Source of the DNA: Lates calcarifer
Taxonomy: Eukaryota; Chordata; Actinopteri; Centropomidae
DNA length: 64,000 nucleotides
Direction: 5' to 3'
Assembly: GCF_001640805.2 (NCBI RefSeq)
Contig: NC_066852.1
Coordinates: 5,130,194 to 5,194,193, forward strand
The notes under the pieces: generated by a model
The model's database searches: none
What the model was told of the DNA's origin: nothing
What the model saw: the letters and a program-made list of their open reading frames with translations, nothing else
Part shown: one piece after another, positions 13,895-25,658 of the stretch
How the letters are laid out: each line of letters begins with the position of its first letter
Position numbering within the stretch: position 1 is the stretch's first letter
Program-made: the position numbers and the translations under genes

Positions 13895-14340
13895 TTAAGT
13901 CCACCTGTCAGTCCACCTCTTTGGTCCAGACTTAAAAATCTTAAAAAAAACTGCAATGGGTGGACGTGAACATTTGTACACGCATTCATGATCCCTAGAT
14001 GATGAATCCAGTAACTGGACCAATGACAATGACTATAAGAATCCCCTGACTTTTCCTCAACCAACACCATGAGCTTGATATTGAGGTTTTGAGTGAAATG
14101 TCTGTACTGAACGGATTGCTATGAAATTTGGTGTAGATATCTATGATGATAAGAGGAGTAACTGTGATAACTTTGGAGATACTACCGGATCAAAATCTCA
14201 AGTTTGTCCAAAACTTTGGTTTGCAACCAAATGCCTACAAAATGAGAGACATTTCCATCAGCTCTGCTTTGTATTTTGTCCTAATTAGCAAATGTCAGCA
14301 TGCTAACACCTTAAAGGTGTTAGCATTCTTAAAGCGTATT
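13895..14340 (+). repeat. Teleost dispersed repeat R5, copy a
   Basis: Contains GGTCCAGACTTAAAA, CATTCATGATCCCTAGATGA, CCCCTGACTTTTCCTC, and GATTGCTATGAAATTTGGTG, followed by a GTCCTAATTAGCAAATGTCAGCATGCTAAC-like end. The same block order is a well-known fish repeat and recurs at 17.3, 16.9, 30.5-30.9 and 45.7 kb. It ends in a perfect 12-bp inverted repeat at 14301-14325. Confidence 0.65.
14301..14325. repeat. Perfect palindrome, 12-bp arms with 1-base centre
   Basis: TGCTAACACCTT at 14301-14312 is the exact reverse complement of AAGGTGTTAGCA at 14314-14325. It lies at the end of the R5 copy. Confidence 0.9.
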
Positions 14341-15090
14341 TAGTATTGATGTAATTAGGACATATATAGATTTAATCTATGTAGACTTGTTTTAAATGGT
14401 GGGTTTTAACAAAGTTTGATTTCATTTGATTATTTACTACTGCTAGCTCTTTGTCTGATATCACAATCACACAGTGTTTAATAGCACCTAAACAGCCTAA
14501 ATATTCATAGAATCAAAATACAGTGAAAATATAGCATTGCAGTACCATCCTAGTCAGTGTTCAAACAAGCATGAAGGAGACAGAAGCAAAGCCTAACTGC
14601 TTTTTCTGTACACTACTCTGACTGAATGTCCCCTGTGGTAAATTTTGGAAAGTGGCTCTCAGCTGCAGAGTGTGGGGGCAAGAAGCCTCCACTGGGAAAT
14701 CTTGACTTTCCAAGTGTGGAAACAAAATAATTTATTATCTAAAAAACTTTTTAAAATATTGCAATTGACATACCCTTCTAATTGGCTTCTTATGTGTCCA
14801 GGTTGTTAATCATGTTATCCAGAAAAGGTGAGGTTCAAGTGAATCAGATTCCATAAAACACTACTGGTGACCCTCAATGGAACTACCCATGCAACCATAT
14901 GCTAAAATCTGTTTTTAATGTTATAAGAATAAAATTTAGAAGAACAAGAAATTAAAATGATATTAACTTTAATCAAGAAGTGAACTTACATAATCAGTAT
15001 TTCTCACACAGTGCAAACATAGATTTGAAGAATAAATACAGCATTTGACAGCCTGAAATCATCCTTATGACTTTTAAGAAGTGACTTGGT
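14341..15090. other. Non-coding, no gene seen
   Basis: AT-rich sequence with no recognised repeat or coding signal. Confidence 0.5.
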
Positions 15091-15385
15091 AAATCAACTG
15101 TACTTAAATAGCACTTTTCTAGTCAGATTGACCAAAAAAGTGCTTCACACTACATGTCACATTCCCTCATCCACACACACATTCATACAGCACTTGTTAT
15201 AAACATACAAAGTGCTTTCTAACACATTCATACACATTCACACACCGATGACACACATCAGGGCAAATCAGAGTTCAGTATCTTGCCCAAGGATACTTCA
15301 GCATGCGCACTGGAGGAGCCAGGGATCAAACCACCGACCTTCCAATTGGTGGGCAACGGCTTTACCTCCTGAGCCACAGCCACCT
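15091..15385 (-). repeat. tRNA-like SINE family, copy 2
   Basis: Reverse complement of the 5.55 kb family. GAGCCACAGCC near 15371-15381 is the inverted A-box head, GGATCAAACC near 15323-15332 is the inverted B box, and AGTGCTTCACACTAC near 15139-15153 matches the tail block. CA-rich sequence lies in the middle. Confidence 0.75.
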
Positions 15386-16853
15386 AGTACACTATTACAC
15401 TAACTGACAGTGCTGGATTGCTGTAATATTGATGAGTGAGCGAACAAAATAAATGAATAAAGTTGAATTCTTCCAATGACAGATGAAGTGTCCTTGGCAA
15501 AAACCTGCAACTCTTTTCTTGGCAAAGTAAAAACCCATTAGTCCAGCTGAGTTTTTGCACTCTGACTATTCATACATCTGAGTTCATCTGAGAGCAATAC
15601 ACTACATGATATTTATTGGATTGAGAAACATACATCCCTATTACAGCTCCATGTTCATTTTTTTATTTTTTTATTTTCAACATAACTCCCCAGACACCTT
15701 TGCTGATGCCAACTGCTCATAAACTGGCATGTATGCTGCCTCTGCATTATTTTTCTCCTCACTTTTGCAAATGTATCCACCATGATATCTTTTCCATAAA
15801 CACTGTGTGACAGCACTGATTTCCCCAGAGTCATATTACATAAGGTGAAATTGGTTCAACATCCCTAGAGTAATACACTACCAGTCTCCTTGTATTTCTG
15901 AGCCCAACCTTACCCAATAACTCTTTGTGCATGCACACACAAAGACACACACTAACACATGCACACATCAGCACATGCACTCGCACACACACAGTAAACT
16001 TCTCCCAAAGGCACACAAAATAAGTCAGCATGATGTGTCTCATTTTCCCTAAAGTTCACTTTAAGTCTGCTTCCCTACTCTTAAATAGAATGGTGGGTCT
16101 AAATCACAACAACCACTACTGCCCTATACTCACAAATCATTGAATATATATACATATGCAAACTTTGTAAAACAATGAAACTCTTATTTTGTACAAAAAC
16201 ATGGTGCGAGGTGCAGCTTTGTGTTATGTTTTGTTTGTTTCTATTTTTTAAGTGTAATTTTTATGAGGTGCAGTGGCAGTTTTTCTTTGTCTAAGCCCAG
16301 TTTGGCAGCTCACAGTGCACTGGAATGGAAGAAAAGGTGCCATAAGGGGTGTATCATTGATTGTGAACCTGCCAGCCAGTACCCACATAATGTGATAATG
16401 TGATATTCTTTTTTTTTCTTTTTTTTTTAAGCAACATGAATTGAGTTTTGGCTACTATAGCACATGATTAGACCAATGGGCAATCCACACATTAACAGAC
16501 TGGGAGTCAAGCTGGGACAACAAAATACAGCTAATTATTGTTATTTGGACGTGGTGTTACAGCATGGAACTTCTAGCTGAGCTACAGAGATTTAAAAGCG
16601 TAATGTGTAAAAAAGCACACCTGACAACCAGGCAACAGGCAACCACACTAAACTTCCAATTCCCACTGAAACAGAGGCTCTGAATTGTTCACTGCAAAAC
16701 ACCCACAACCATGCTAACAGCTCTGTGATGCAAACATTCTCTCAAGAATAATGCTTACATCTTGACATTTAGTCAACAGCTGAGACTGAAGAGAATATCA
16801 TTAGTTGCAGAAATTTGGTCATACACCTAGATGACAAAGTTATTATTGGAAAA
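15386..16853. other. Non-coding with CA-rich and T-rich tracts, no gene seen
   Basis: An imperfect CA-rich stretch lies at about 15930-16015 and a T-rich stretch at 16407-16428. Short ORFs over the CA tract are artefacts of low complexity. Confidence 0.55.
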
Positions 16854-16886
16854 AAAAAACAGCATAGACCAGCTATGCTGTTTTTT
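16854..16886. repeat. Perfect hairpin, 14-bp stem with 5-base loop
   Basis: AAAAAACAGCATAG (16854-16867), loop ACCAG, then CTATGCTGTTTTTT (16873-16886). Confidence 0.9.
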
Positions 16887-16894
16887 CTAGCAGT

Positions 16895-17045
16895 TTTTTC
16901 AATCCTGTTACAGTCCTGAGAAGAATATGTACATCAAATTTCCAAGCAATCCATTTTAAAGTTGATGAGCTATTTCAGTTTCATTTCAACGGATCAGCAA
17001 CATTTCCATCCCCAGAGCCATACTGTTAGCATGGCTAAAAATATC
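16895..17045 (-). repeat. Teleost dispersed repeat R5, copy b (fragment)
   Basis: On the minus strand it reads GAAATAGCTCATCAACTTTA, then ATGGATTGCTTGGAAATTTG, then a GTACATATTC block, in the same order as the R5 core. Boundaries are approximate. Confidence 0.45.
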
Positions 17046-17255
17046 AAAGGTACACCAACACCATATCAGTGTAGCAAACAATTTGCTATAATAGTAATGT
17101 TTCTGATCACTTGACAAACACCAAAGTCCAATATTTAATTTCTATATTCTCTTATATGTATTCTGTTTGGTCTCAACCAATAAGAAAACTATTGGGTTCT
17201 GTATCTTGTGGGATAATAGCACACACTGGGTTTTTATCCATACTAGTGACATGGC

Positions 17256-17625
17256 TGTAAGTCCACTTCTTGGTCCCGACTGAGCTGTCTCCATTGTATA
17301 GATTACCATACAGACATTCATGTTTCCCAGAGGATGACTCCTACTACATGTCTGATTGCCTTACTTTACCTGTTGACATTTCTGATTATGAGAGAAATAG
17401 CTTGAAAACTGCTACATGAATTACAACATTCAAGATCTCCTCACAAATTGTAATCTTAATTTGTTTATTTATTTTTTTTATTAGACCAAATATCTGCAAA
17501 ACCCAACATTTAGTAACATTTGGATAAGCCTCAGCTGTACTTTGTGTTTTGTCCTAATAAGCAAATGCATGCTTGCTAACATGCAAATCATGAAACTCCA
17601 GTCTTACACTGCAGGCTAGTCACTA
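17256..17625 (+). repeat. Teleost dispersed repeat R5, copy c
   Basis: Shares GTCCACTTCTTGGTCCCGAC, CAGACATTCATGTTTCCCAG and the terminal GTTTTGTCCTAATAAGCAAA block with the copy at 13.9-14.3 kb, where the end block differs at only a few bases. Confidence 0.6.
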
Positions 17626-18792
17626 CATCCTTGACAACTCTTATGTTGTGTCTCATACTTCCATACTCACAGTTACTATTCTGAGTCAATAAGTGCATTC
17701 ACACTGTCAAATATGGAAACAGGCAGTGCGCTGTACTCAGACGGTGCACTTAATGAGCGTGGAATGATGGACACTTGTGAACATAGTGGCAGAGGAAGGA
17801 AGACATATAATAAAGATGTTACATGAATCAGGGGCACACACAAGAAAGTAAAGTGTTGGTTTTGTGTGGGTGTTGATAGAAGAATCTGAGACTGAAATCT
17901 TCATGTTTTATTGAAGATTACCAAAACATGGGGCTAAATGAGGCTAAAATGCTTTGGTTATAGTTTATTTGAATATATTCCATCAACAACTTTTTCACAG
18001 TTTGCCATTGTTTTCACTTGACTGAACACCTACTGTCATGTGACATTGTCACTTAACAAACTGTACTTCAGACATTAAGTGTTGGTATAACATATCTGTG
18101 CTGCTGCACTCAGGGACTCAATGTATTCATTCCTGTGATATGTTCATTAGGTCTACTTTTTTCTTTGTCAACAGCTGAATACTCTAATAATAAAACCTGT
18201 GAACCTACTGAGACTTCTCACTCGCTGACAAGCAGAAGATATCTCACCTTTCACAGAACTTGCATGGCATTCAGCCAAACTCTGTAGCATGTGTTTTTTG
18301 ACCCTGACTGTTCTTCAAGCACATACTCTTAAATCAAGCACTTTGGCTTTCTCTTGGGAGCCAGACCAGCAGAGACGCTGGCATTTTCTGACAAGGTCAC
18401 ATGCACTGTGATATAGAGAGACAACATGCTTGTCCCACATTTCACAGATAAAATTTTGTAGACCCTGTTTATATTTGCATTGCATAGTCATTTTTCAGTA
18501 AGTGATTTTCAACAATGAAGACCTTGAGAAAGATGAGAGTCTAAAATAATTTACTAATGAGTCTGTTTCTGCTGAACCCTCTAAACGTGGACATATTCTG
18601 ATTTAATAATGGGTGGAGATGAATGAAAAGTTATATCATGGCGAAAATATGTTACAAGTTGTTTTGGGTGTGTCCTAAAATGTTATGTGTTATAACACCG
18701 CACTTGCATGATCTGTCTTTCAAATTTGATCTATGCTCATTATAGATCTAAAAATTCTTACTCATGTGTAAGTGTATTTTTTTTTTTTAATT
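17626..18792. other. Non-coding, no gene seen
   Basis: No repeat or exon was recognised. A T-run immediately precedes the SINE at 18.79 kb. Confidence 0.5.
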
Positions 18793-19065
18793 AGGCGGTT
18801 GTGGCTCAGCAGGTAGAGCGGTCGCCCACCAACCAGAAGGTTGGTGGTTTGATCCCCGGCTCCTCCAGTCTGCGTGCCAAAGTATCCTTGGGCAAGATAC
18901 TGAACCCCAAATCATCCCTGATGTGTGTGCACATCAGTGTATGAATGTGTATATTGTGTATTGAAAAAGTGCTGTGTGAATGGGTGAACGTGACGTAGTG
19001 TAAAGCGCTTTGAGTGATAAATCCAACTAGAAAAGCACTAGTACAGTACAGTCCATTTACCATTT
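18793..19065 (+). repeat. tRNA-like SINE family, copy 3
   Basis: The best preserved copy. It has TGTGGCTCAGC (A-box region), GGTGGTTTGATCCCCGGCTC (B-box region), CTTGGGCAAGATACTGAACC, AAAGCGCTTTGAGTG, and the end ACAGTCCATTTACCATTT. Confidence 0.8.
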
Positions 19066-19388
19066 AATTATTCTTTAATGTGTAGACTGCTCTGTTATCT
19101 GTGTGTCAGATCCATTAGTCTAACTAAATCCATGCCAGTGCCATTACTTTAGAAATGCACATGCAACAGAAATGTACCTTCCAAGCAGTCCAGCATTTCT
19201 TTCTCAGACTTACATCAATGACAAACACAGCCTGGACAAAGAATCATTTTAACTCCGAATAGTGGCCAACAATAAACACATCACAGGTTATTGATTGACA
19301 GTGAATATCAGATCAGTGTTCACAATCACAGAGGGGAAAATAAGGGTTAATACATAATTATAATAATTAAGAATAACTCAATTATTTA

Positions 19389-20374
19389 CAGCTGAAGTCA
19401 TTTACATAAACTTAGCTTGAAATCATTAAATCTAATTTTTAACCACTTCACAGATTTATTATTAGCAAACTACAGTTTTGGCAAAGTGGTTGGCCCATCT
19501 ATTTTGTGCATGACACAAGTAATTTCCCCAACAGTTGTTTACAGTCTGATTATTTTACTTTTTAATTCATCAAGTTTACATACACTAAGTTGATTGTGCC
19601 TTGGAAAATAGTGTCATGGTTTTAGGCTAAGCTTCTGATATTCTAACTGATATTGTATGAGTCAGTTGGGGGAGCACCTGTAGAAGCATTTCAAGGCCGT
19701 ACCTTGAAACTTGCTGCCATTAAAATGACCATAATGACCATTTTTTATGTTTGGAGGAAAAGGGTGAGGCTTGCAAGCCAAAGAACACTATCCCAACAGT
19801 CAAGCACAGGGGATGCTTTGCTACAGGAGGGATTGGGGCACTTCACAAAATAGATAGCATCACGAGGAAGGAAAATAATCCAGATATTTTGAAATAACAT
19901 GGCATCGACCAAGAAGTTAAACATTGGTCGCAAATGGGTCTTCCAAATCAACCACAACCCCAAGCATTTTGTCAAAGCTGTGGCAAAATGGTTTGAGGGC
20001 AAAAAAGTCAGGTAGTTGTGTGGCCATTACAATGTCTTGACCTCAGTCCAATAGAAAATTTGGTGGCAGAACTGAAAAAGCATTTCCAAGCAAGGAAGGG
20101 TACAAATTACATCAGGTCTGTCAGAATGAATGGGTCAAAATTTCAGCAACTTATTGTGAGAAGCTTGTGAAAGGCCACCAGAAAAGTTTAAAGTTTATGC
20201 TATTTAAAGGTAACACTGCCAAATACTCTGGAAAAGCTGAAATCCTCTATTATTTCTTAAAATAAAAAATTGATCCTAGCTGACCCAACACAGGGCATGT
20301 TAACTTGCATTAAATGTCAGGACTGAGTTTAAATGTATTTGGGTAAGGTATATGTAAACGTCTGACTTCAACAA
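19389..20374 (+). mobile_element. Dead Sleeping-Beauty/Tdr-like Tc1 transposon relic
   Basis: Flanked by TA (19387-19388 and 20375-20376). The ends CAGCTGAAGTCATTTACAT and the inverted GTAAACGTCTGACTTCAAC match the CAGTTGAAGTC termini of Tc1-like elements of the Sleeping Beauty type. At about 986 bp it is shorter than the usual 1.6 kb, because the first half of the transposase is missing. Transposase fragments remain: near 19745-19850 a Y-V-W-R-K segment; near 19935-19995 V-F-Q-I-N-H-N-P-K-H; near 20030-20090 L-S-P-I-E-N-L. In the second piece the catalytic Asp before the PKH block is replaced by Asn. The Glu of PIEN is retained. Stops and frame shifts make it inactive. Confidence 0.8.
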
Positions 20375-23300
20375 TATCCACTGTCTAAAACAATTAGTCT
20401 TAAAAGGGTGGTTCTCATTACAGTTAAAGAGAATTGCTTTGTCGTCACCATGCTCATTTTAACTAGAATTAACTAGTGATTACCATTGTACAGATTAATT
20501 ATTACCTGAAAATCAGTGGTGCTGATGGCTGCCACCAGTCAGGGTGTATTACTGTGACACATCTAGAGATGTTATCCACAGTCACTTTGTCCAGATGTCC
20601 CCAACATCCTCTTCAAACCTCACTAGCCTTAGCAATATTTTTTTTTTCTTCCAAACAGATAAAAGACTTTTCATCCTCAGTGTACATGACTCCTGTGAAA
20701 GTTTCATCTCGTTAAACTTTAAAGGAAGATGATGGACATCAATTCTGTCTAATGTGCCCCCTTTGAAGCATGCTTTTGACATATAGCACTTCCAGATGTG
20801 ATTCAAGCTCACAGCAGAGAGCTTGGCCTGCTGCCACAGGTGTTTTAGACCTCAGCCAAATGGAGGCTGCTCTCCCATGTGGAGTCAAACATGATTAATG
20901 AATCGACTTCCTGACAAGTGTGACAGGCCAGGTTGACAGTTGATGTCTCCTTTACGATACATCATCATCATACGACTTCTGCACACAAGACAAGGGCATT
21001 AGGTGTCAACTTCCCAGGAGGATACTATTACATATGTGAATTATATATGGGTAGATTAATCTGTCTTCAGTTATTAATTGGGTTTTAGTCTGTAGCTCAA
21101 CTGACTATTGATATGAAGTATTGACTTGTAGACAAAATCTTTACTTAATGAATGAGAGATTACTGTATTGTTGGTTCAACATAAAAAAATCTTTTTTTTT
21201 TTTTAATTGTATGACATTTTTGAAGTCATCACTCTAAGTGAGAGAGCCTGTTTTTTTCTGACAATGAACAAAACGTGTTCAAATCATTTTGATAAGTTGT
21301 TTGATTGTCATTTAGAGTCATTTATGAAGCAAAAAAAGGGCTAAATTCAAATGTAAGAATTTGCTTCTTTTCTTTGTTTTAGAATATTTTAACAGGTTGG
21401 ACTGTTGGTCAAAACTCTAGAAACACTGGAAGCACAAATAACTACTTTAATGTGAGACCGACATCTGTTGGCTTGTGGCTTCTCCCAGTGCATTCTTCTT
21501 TATTCCCCTTCTGAATAAACCTTGGACATTGTGTAAAGTTATATCTTACTATGACTGCTGGTTGAACAAAAAATCATGATAATGATTAATAGAATACTAA
21601 CAGAAAAAAATGACAGATTAGTTGAAAATATCACAATAATTACTAGCTGCATGCAGTTTAAATGCCAATTATATTATGATATATTATATTCTACAATTTA
21701 GTAAAATGCCCCACTGACTATTCACTGGTTTGTTTCACTGTATTACATTTGAGGAATGTCATCATCACACATGCCATTGCCATTCATGTGTTCCCATTTC
21801 TTTCTCTGTGTGGTTGCTACATTCATACTGGATCATTACAGACTCAGAAATCCTGATCGCTCTGAAGTTTTGCTACAACTTCTCCACTGATAAATGTAAA
21901 ATTTAGGATTTTGTAAAAATAAATAAATATATCTAAAAAAAAGTCAGACTCAGAAAAAAAAGAAGTAGTGGGATGGTTACCACCATCACTGCTGTGGGCT
22001 GGTGTGCAGTTAATAGCTTTCCTTTACACTCAGGTTTCTCTAGCAGCACTGTTAATACTGAGTGTCCATTCTCTTCATTTTTTCTGCAAGAAATATAATA
22101 ATAAGCTCCTGCACGTTATATAGAAAGATAGTGTTCTGGGTAGTGTTGTGTTGTTTCTCTTTCTTGGTTGTGGGAAATGGCAAACGACCAGACAGTCAAA
22201 ACTCACAGCAACTGTAATTCACTCATGTGACCTCAATATTTTGAACATTACTCTGAGATTTGACACAGAGCAGAGTATGGTGGGGAGTGTTCAACAAACA
22301 GATAGGATAAGCAACAGCTAACAACATCATCCCCCAGTTGATGAACTGCCTGTGAGACCACTGAAATTTAAGTGATAAAAAGCCCAAAGCCAAAATACAC
22401 TCAAAATCAGTACATTTGTATTAAACATATGCGTCTTTAGGCCAGAAAGGCAAGAAATCACTCTGAATGCATCCTTCCTCATATTTGTACTTTGAAGTGG
22501 CATCTCAAGATGTATGACTGTTTCAAGGCTGAGAAAATTCATGCAGATGTCCACAGACATCTTTCACTGCTGTTCAGACATAATGATATTTAAAGCCCCT
22601 CAAAATGCTCAGGGACATCCCAAATCATGCGTGTCAGTGTTTGGGTGTCTCAGTATTATGAGAACAGACAGCAAAGGAGAAGCTGAACAAACTGTCCTAC
22701 TCTGTCATCAGCATCAATTTCTGTCCTTAAAAACTTAACTTTCAACAGAGTTGAAAAGGTCAAGGTTTCAGTGTTCACACATCATCACGACGAAACACAC
22801 ATTATGTTGGTTTGGCCTTCAGCACAAGTCTATGCTGAGCACAACACCAGGAGGTATATTATCATGATGACATTTTATAGTTTTCATTAGTTAGTGTCTT
22901 TATGCATCTAATATTCAATATCTACTAATGAGTATGGGAGATCTGAGAAACATGAAAGTACAATTGCTTCTAGATGTCAACAATAAACTTCTGGGACTGA
23001 CTGATTATGTGTATTACTGTGCTGGAATAGATCAGTTACAAACGTATCATCATCCAGTCTGCATAAACTCACATCACTGAGAACTATTTGAAAAGAAAAT
23101 AGAAGATTTTGAGACTCTGGAACATTGATGGATGATTGGCCTGTGAAATGAAGACCATTTGCTGGCAGCATTCCCTTGCTAAACATGTAATATGCAACAC
23201 ACAGTGAAAAATAGTCCATCCATATGCTTATTTCATTTTATAAGTATGACTGCCACCGTTGGCAGGTAGGAAATTCAGCAAGATTAGAAAGCTATATTTA

Positions 23301-23670
23301 TGTTAATGGAAAAAAAAATCTAATATCTCATTATCATGTTACTGATACATTTCATTTATCTTCAGGGTATACCAGGGTTGCATTAAGCAGTACAGGCTCT
23401 GTGTAACATTTTCCATAGCTGTAAATAAAAATCAGTTTTGTACCATTATTAATAATGCCATTTTATAATGCTTAATTGAGCATTAACAATGTAACAATGG
23501 TCCATAACCATTCACAAAACCAATAAAAACATGTAAATCATCACAACATAACTAGAGTATAATAAATGCAAAGAACACCATGAACAAATCCAAAAAGCGT
23601 AAACAGATATATGGAAACAGTTTCGTACAAAGAGTGCACACTGTAAAAATAAATAAATAAAATCTCTCCA

Positions 23671-23671
<1 letters not shown>
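20375..23671. other. Non-coding, no gene seen
   Basis: Only shadow-like short ORFs and A/T runs (for example 21190-21204 and 21948-21962). No exon or repeat family was recognised. Confidence 0.55.

Positions 23672-23732
<61 letters not shown>
23672..23732. repeat. (TA)n microsatellite, about 30 units
   Basis: Uninterrupted TA dinucleotides. The minus-strand ORF of alternating Y and I over this tract is an artefact. Confidence 0.97.
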
Positions 23733-23737
<5 letters not shown>

Positions 23738-24799
23738 TTAACATTTATTTCTGTATATTGCTGTGGATGTCATTTACAGTTTTTAATCAATTTTTCATGT
23801 GATTTTACTACTTACTAAACAATGACCTCCCGTCCAGCTGATGACCAAAATCTCAGTGTGTCTAAATTAAGCCTGACCTAGTACGTGCACCAGGACCAGT
23901 AACACTTGTCCCAAGGCCTTCTAATCCACTGGGTCATCCTTTTTGACTTTGCCCAGTGGAAGATGTTCCTCTTTAACGAATATGACCTCATCATTGCCTC
24001 ATGGAAGTCCAAGCAGCACCAATAGCAGTGACACAATGTTGAGGGGCCACTGCCTACATTGCTAAAGGCAAGATAACACCAAATGAGATGTGACAGCTGA
24101 AAGAGAAAACAAGCCCAGCTGATGGGTCTAAAATGAGAACAGAAGTTCCTTTGTATCATATGCTTTAGTATTTTCACAGTACCATTGTGAAACACTACAT
24201 TGTGAAAAATATGGCTGCATATTTGTAAACTAAAGAGAGTTTTATTGAATAAATATTAGGTATATCTGGTTGAAACCACATTAAAGTTTTAGTTTAAATC
24301 AGAGCTAGCTGCTCTCTTGCTTGCAATGTTTAAAAAGATACTATGTCCTCATGACAGATTGTGTGTGTCCAGTGGCCAGCGATTACCGCCCTTCTATGAC
24401 CTTGTTTTGGTGAAGCATGAGCAACAAGCAGGTTTCACATTCAGCTCAAGGCTCGTCTGTTAGCCAAAGATCTGAGCTGTCCTGGTGATGTAAAGGGGGG
24501 AGGATGGGGGAGGGGGCGTCTCACTGAAATTGTTGTTTCATCAATAAATAATGGCAGACAGAACTCTGATGGCCATGCAGCGCCTCTGATCTATGATCAA
24601 ACAGAAAGCACTGTCCTGCCCTCAGACTACAAATACAGCCACATGCCATGCATCAAACAGACAAACACACACACAGACACATGCACTCACACACACACTA
24701 ACAAATAAATTGAACACTTCTGGCAATCTAAACAGTAATAAAAACTTAACAAAGCCTTTAAAATTTGAAGTGGGGTAATTTTTCTCAATCATACTTCTC
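23733..24799. other. Non-coding with CA-rich tract near 24662-24702
   Basis: The 105-residue minus ORF at 23878-24195 has no recognisable domain. A G-rich stretch lies at 24495-24517. Confidence 0.5.
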
Positions 24800-25230
24800 A
24801 TAGTTCCAATGAGCCCTGGCTATAGCTTTCCCAGTTCCTTTGCAGCTTTCTGCTGCTCCAAGCTTTGCACTGATTCAAGGTACTCACAAAGCCTCTTATT
24901 TCCAGCGGGTAGATTTGAGGGCTCCAGCCAGTTTTCCTGCACTCAGAAGCCAAGTGAGCGCTTGAACCTTTTCTTGTCAGGAGCGATATCCTGGCTTTGC
25001 TCAGCACACTCGCCTCAGTCAGGAGAACTGCTCTGGGTTTTCTGGACCTGAAATGTTTTTCACCTTCTCTTCTGATGTGAGCAGTGTTGCTGCTGATCTA
25101 TTTGCTACCTCATTTTTCACACCCCCCCATTTGTTGGGCAGGTGGCCTTCCAGGTTTTACCTCCAGACATTTGCTTTTTCTGCATTTCTGCCAATTCTGT
25201 TGGTACCAGCTTGTGTAACCATCTGCATTA
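24800..25230 (-). pseudogene. Probable degraded C-terminus of a non-LTR retrotransposon protein
   Basis: On the minus strand, one frame contains A-S-E-C-R-K-T-G-W followed about eight residues later by Y-P-L-E-I-R-G-F-V. This resembles the ECRxxGW...PVEVGCRGF motif that I recall at the C-terminus of some fish retroelement polyproteins, with the two residues before RGF lost. The frame shifts soon after. The assignment rests on motif memory only. Confidence 0.35.
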
Positions 25231-25658
25231 GAAAAAATTTACTGCATGATAGCATACAAAGAAGTTATACTGTAAGCACAGCTTGAAGGCTTCCTTAATG
25301 AATTCTACAGGTTTGATAGATGATGATTTACAAAGGCCAGTGCTGATATTTTGTTATTGAAACTGCCAATACAAAGTTTTGGTGTTCATTGTCTCTCTGT
25401 TTCCTCTTCAGAGTCATGGGGAGGCAGTCGGGTTAGATGGTGGACACTCTCAATACAAGAGACTGAGGTTCATATTCATAGTCCTGCCTGTGGTTTAGGC
25501 GACAGACAAACTTTTTTTAAGGTTAGGAAAAGCTCATGGTTTTGGTTAAATGTTAATAACCACTTCATGTCTCATGCTTCAAGTCACTGTGAACATCTTT
25601 CTGTACTGCATTTATTCATTGCTTAAATGTATTCACTTGCATTTATAACTGCCCTCTA

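Noticed and set aside
15925..16015. Short spaced repeats resembling an array
   Set aside because: Imperfect CA-rich simple sequence with no fixed repeat-spacer pattern, so not a CRISPR array.
23541..23744. Minus ORF with a long run of alternating Tyr and Ile
   Set aside because: It is a translation of the TA microsatellite.
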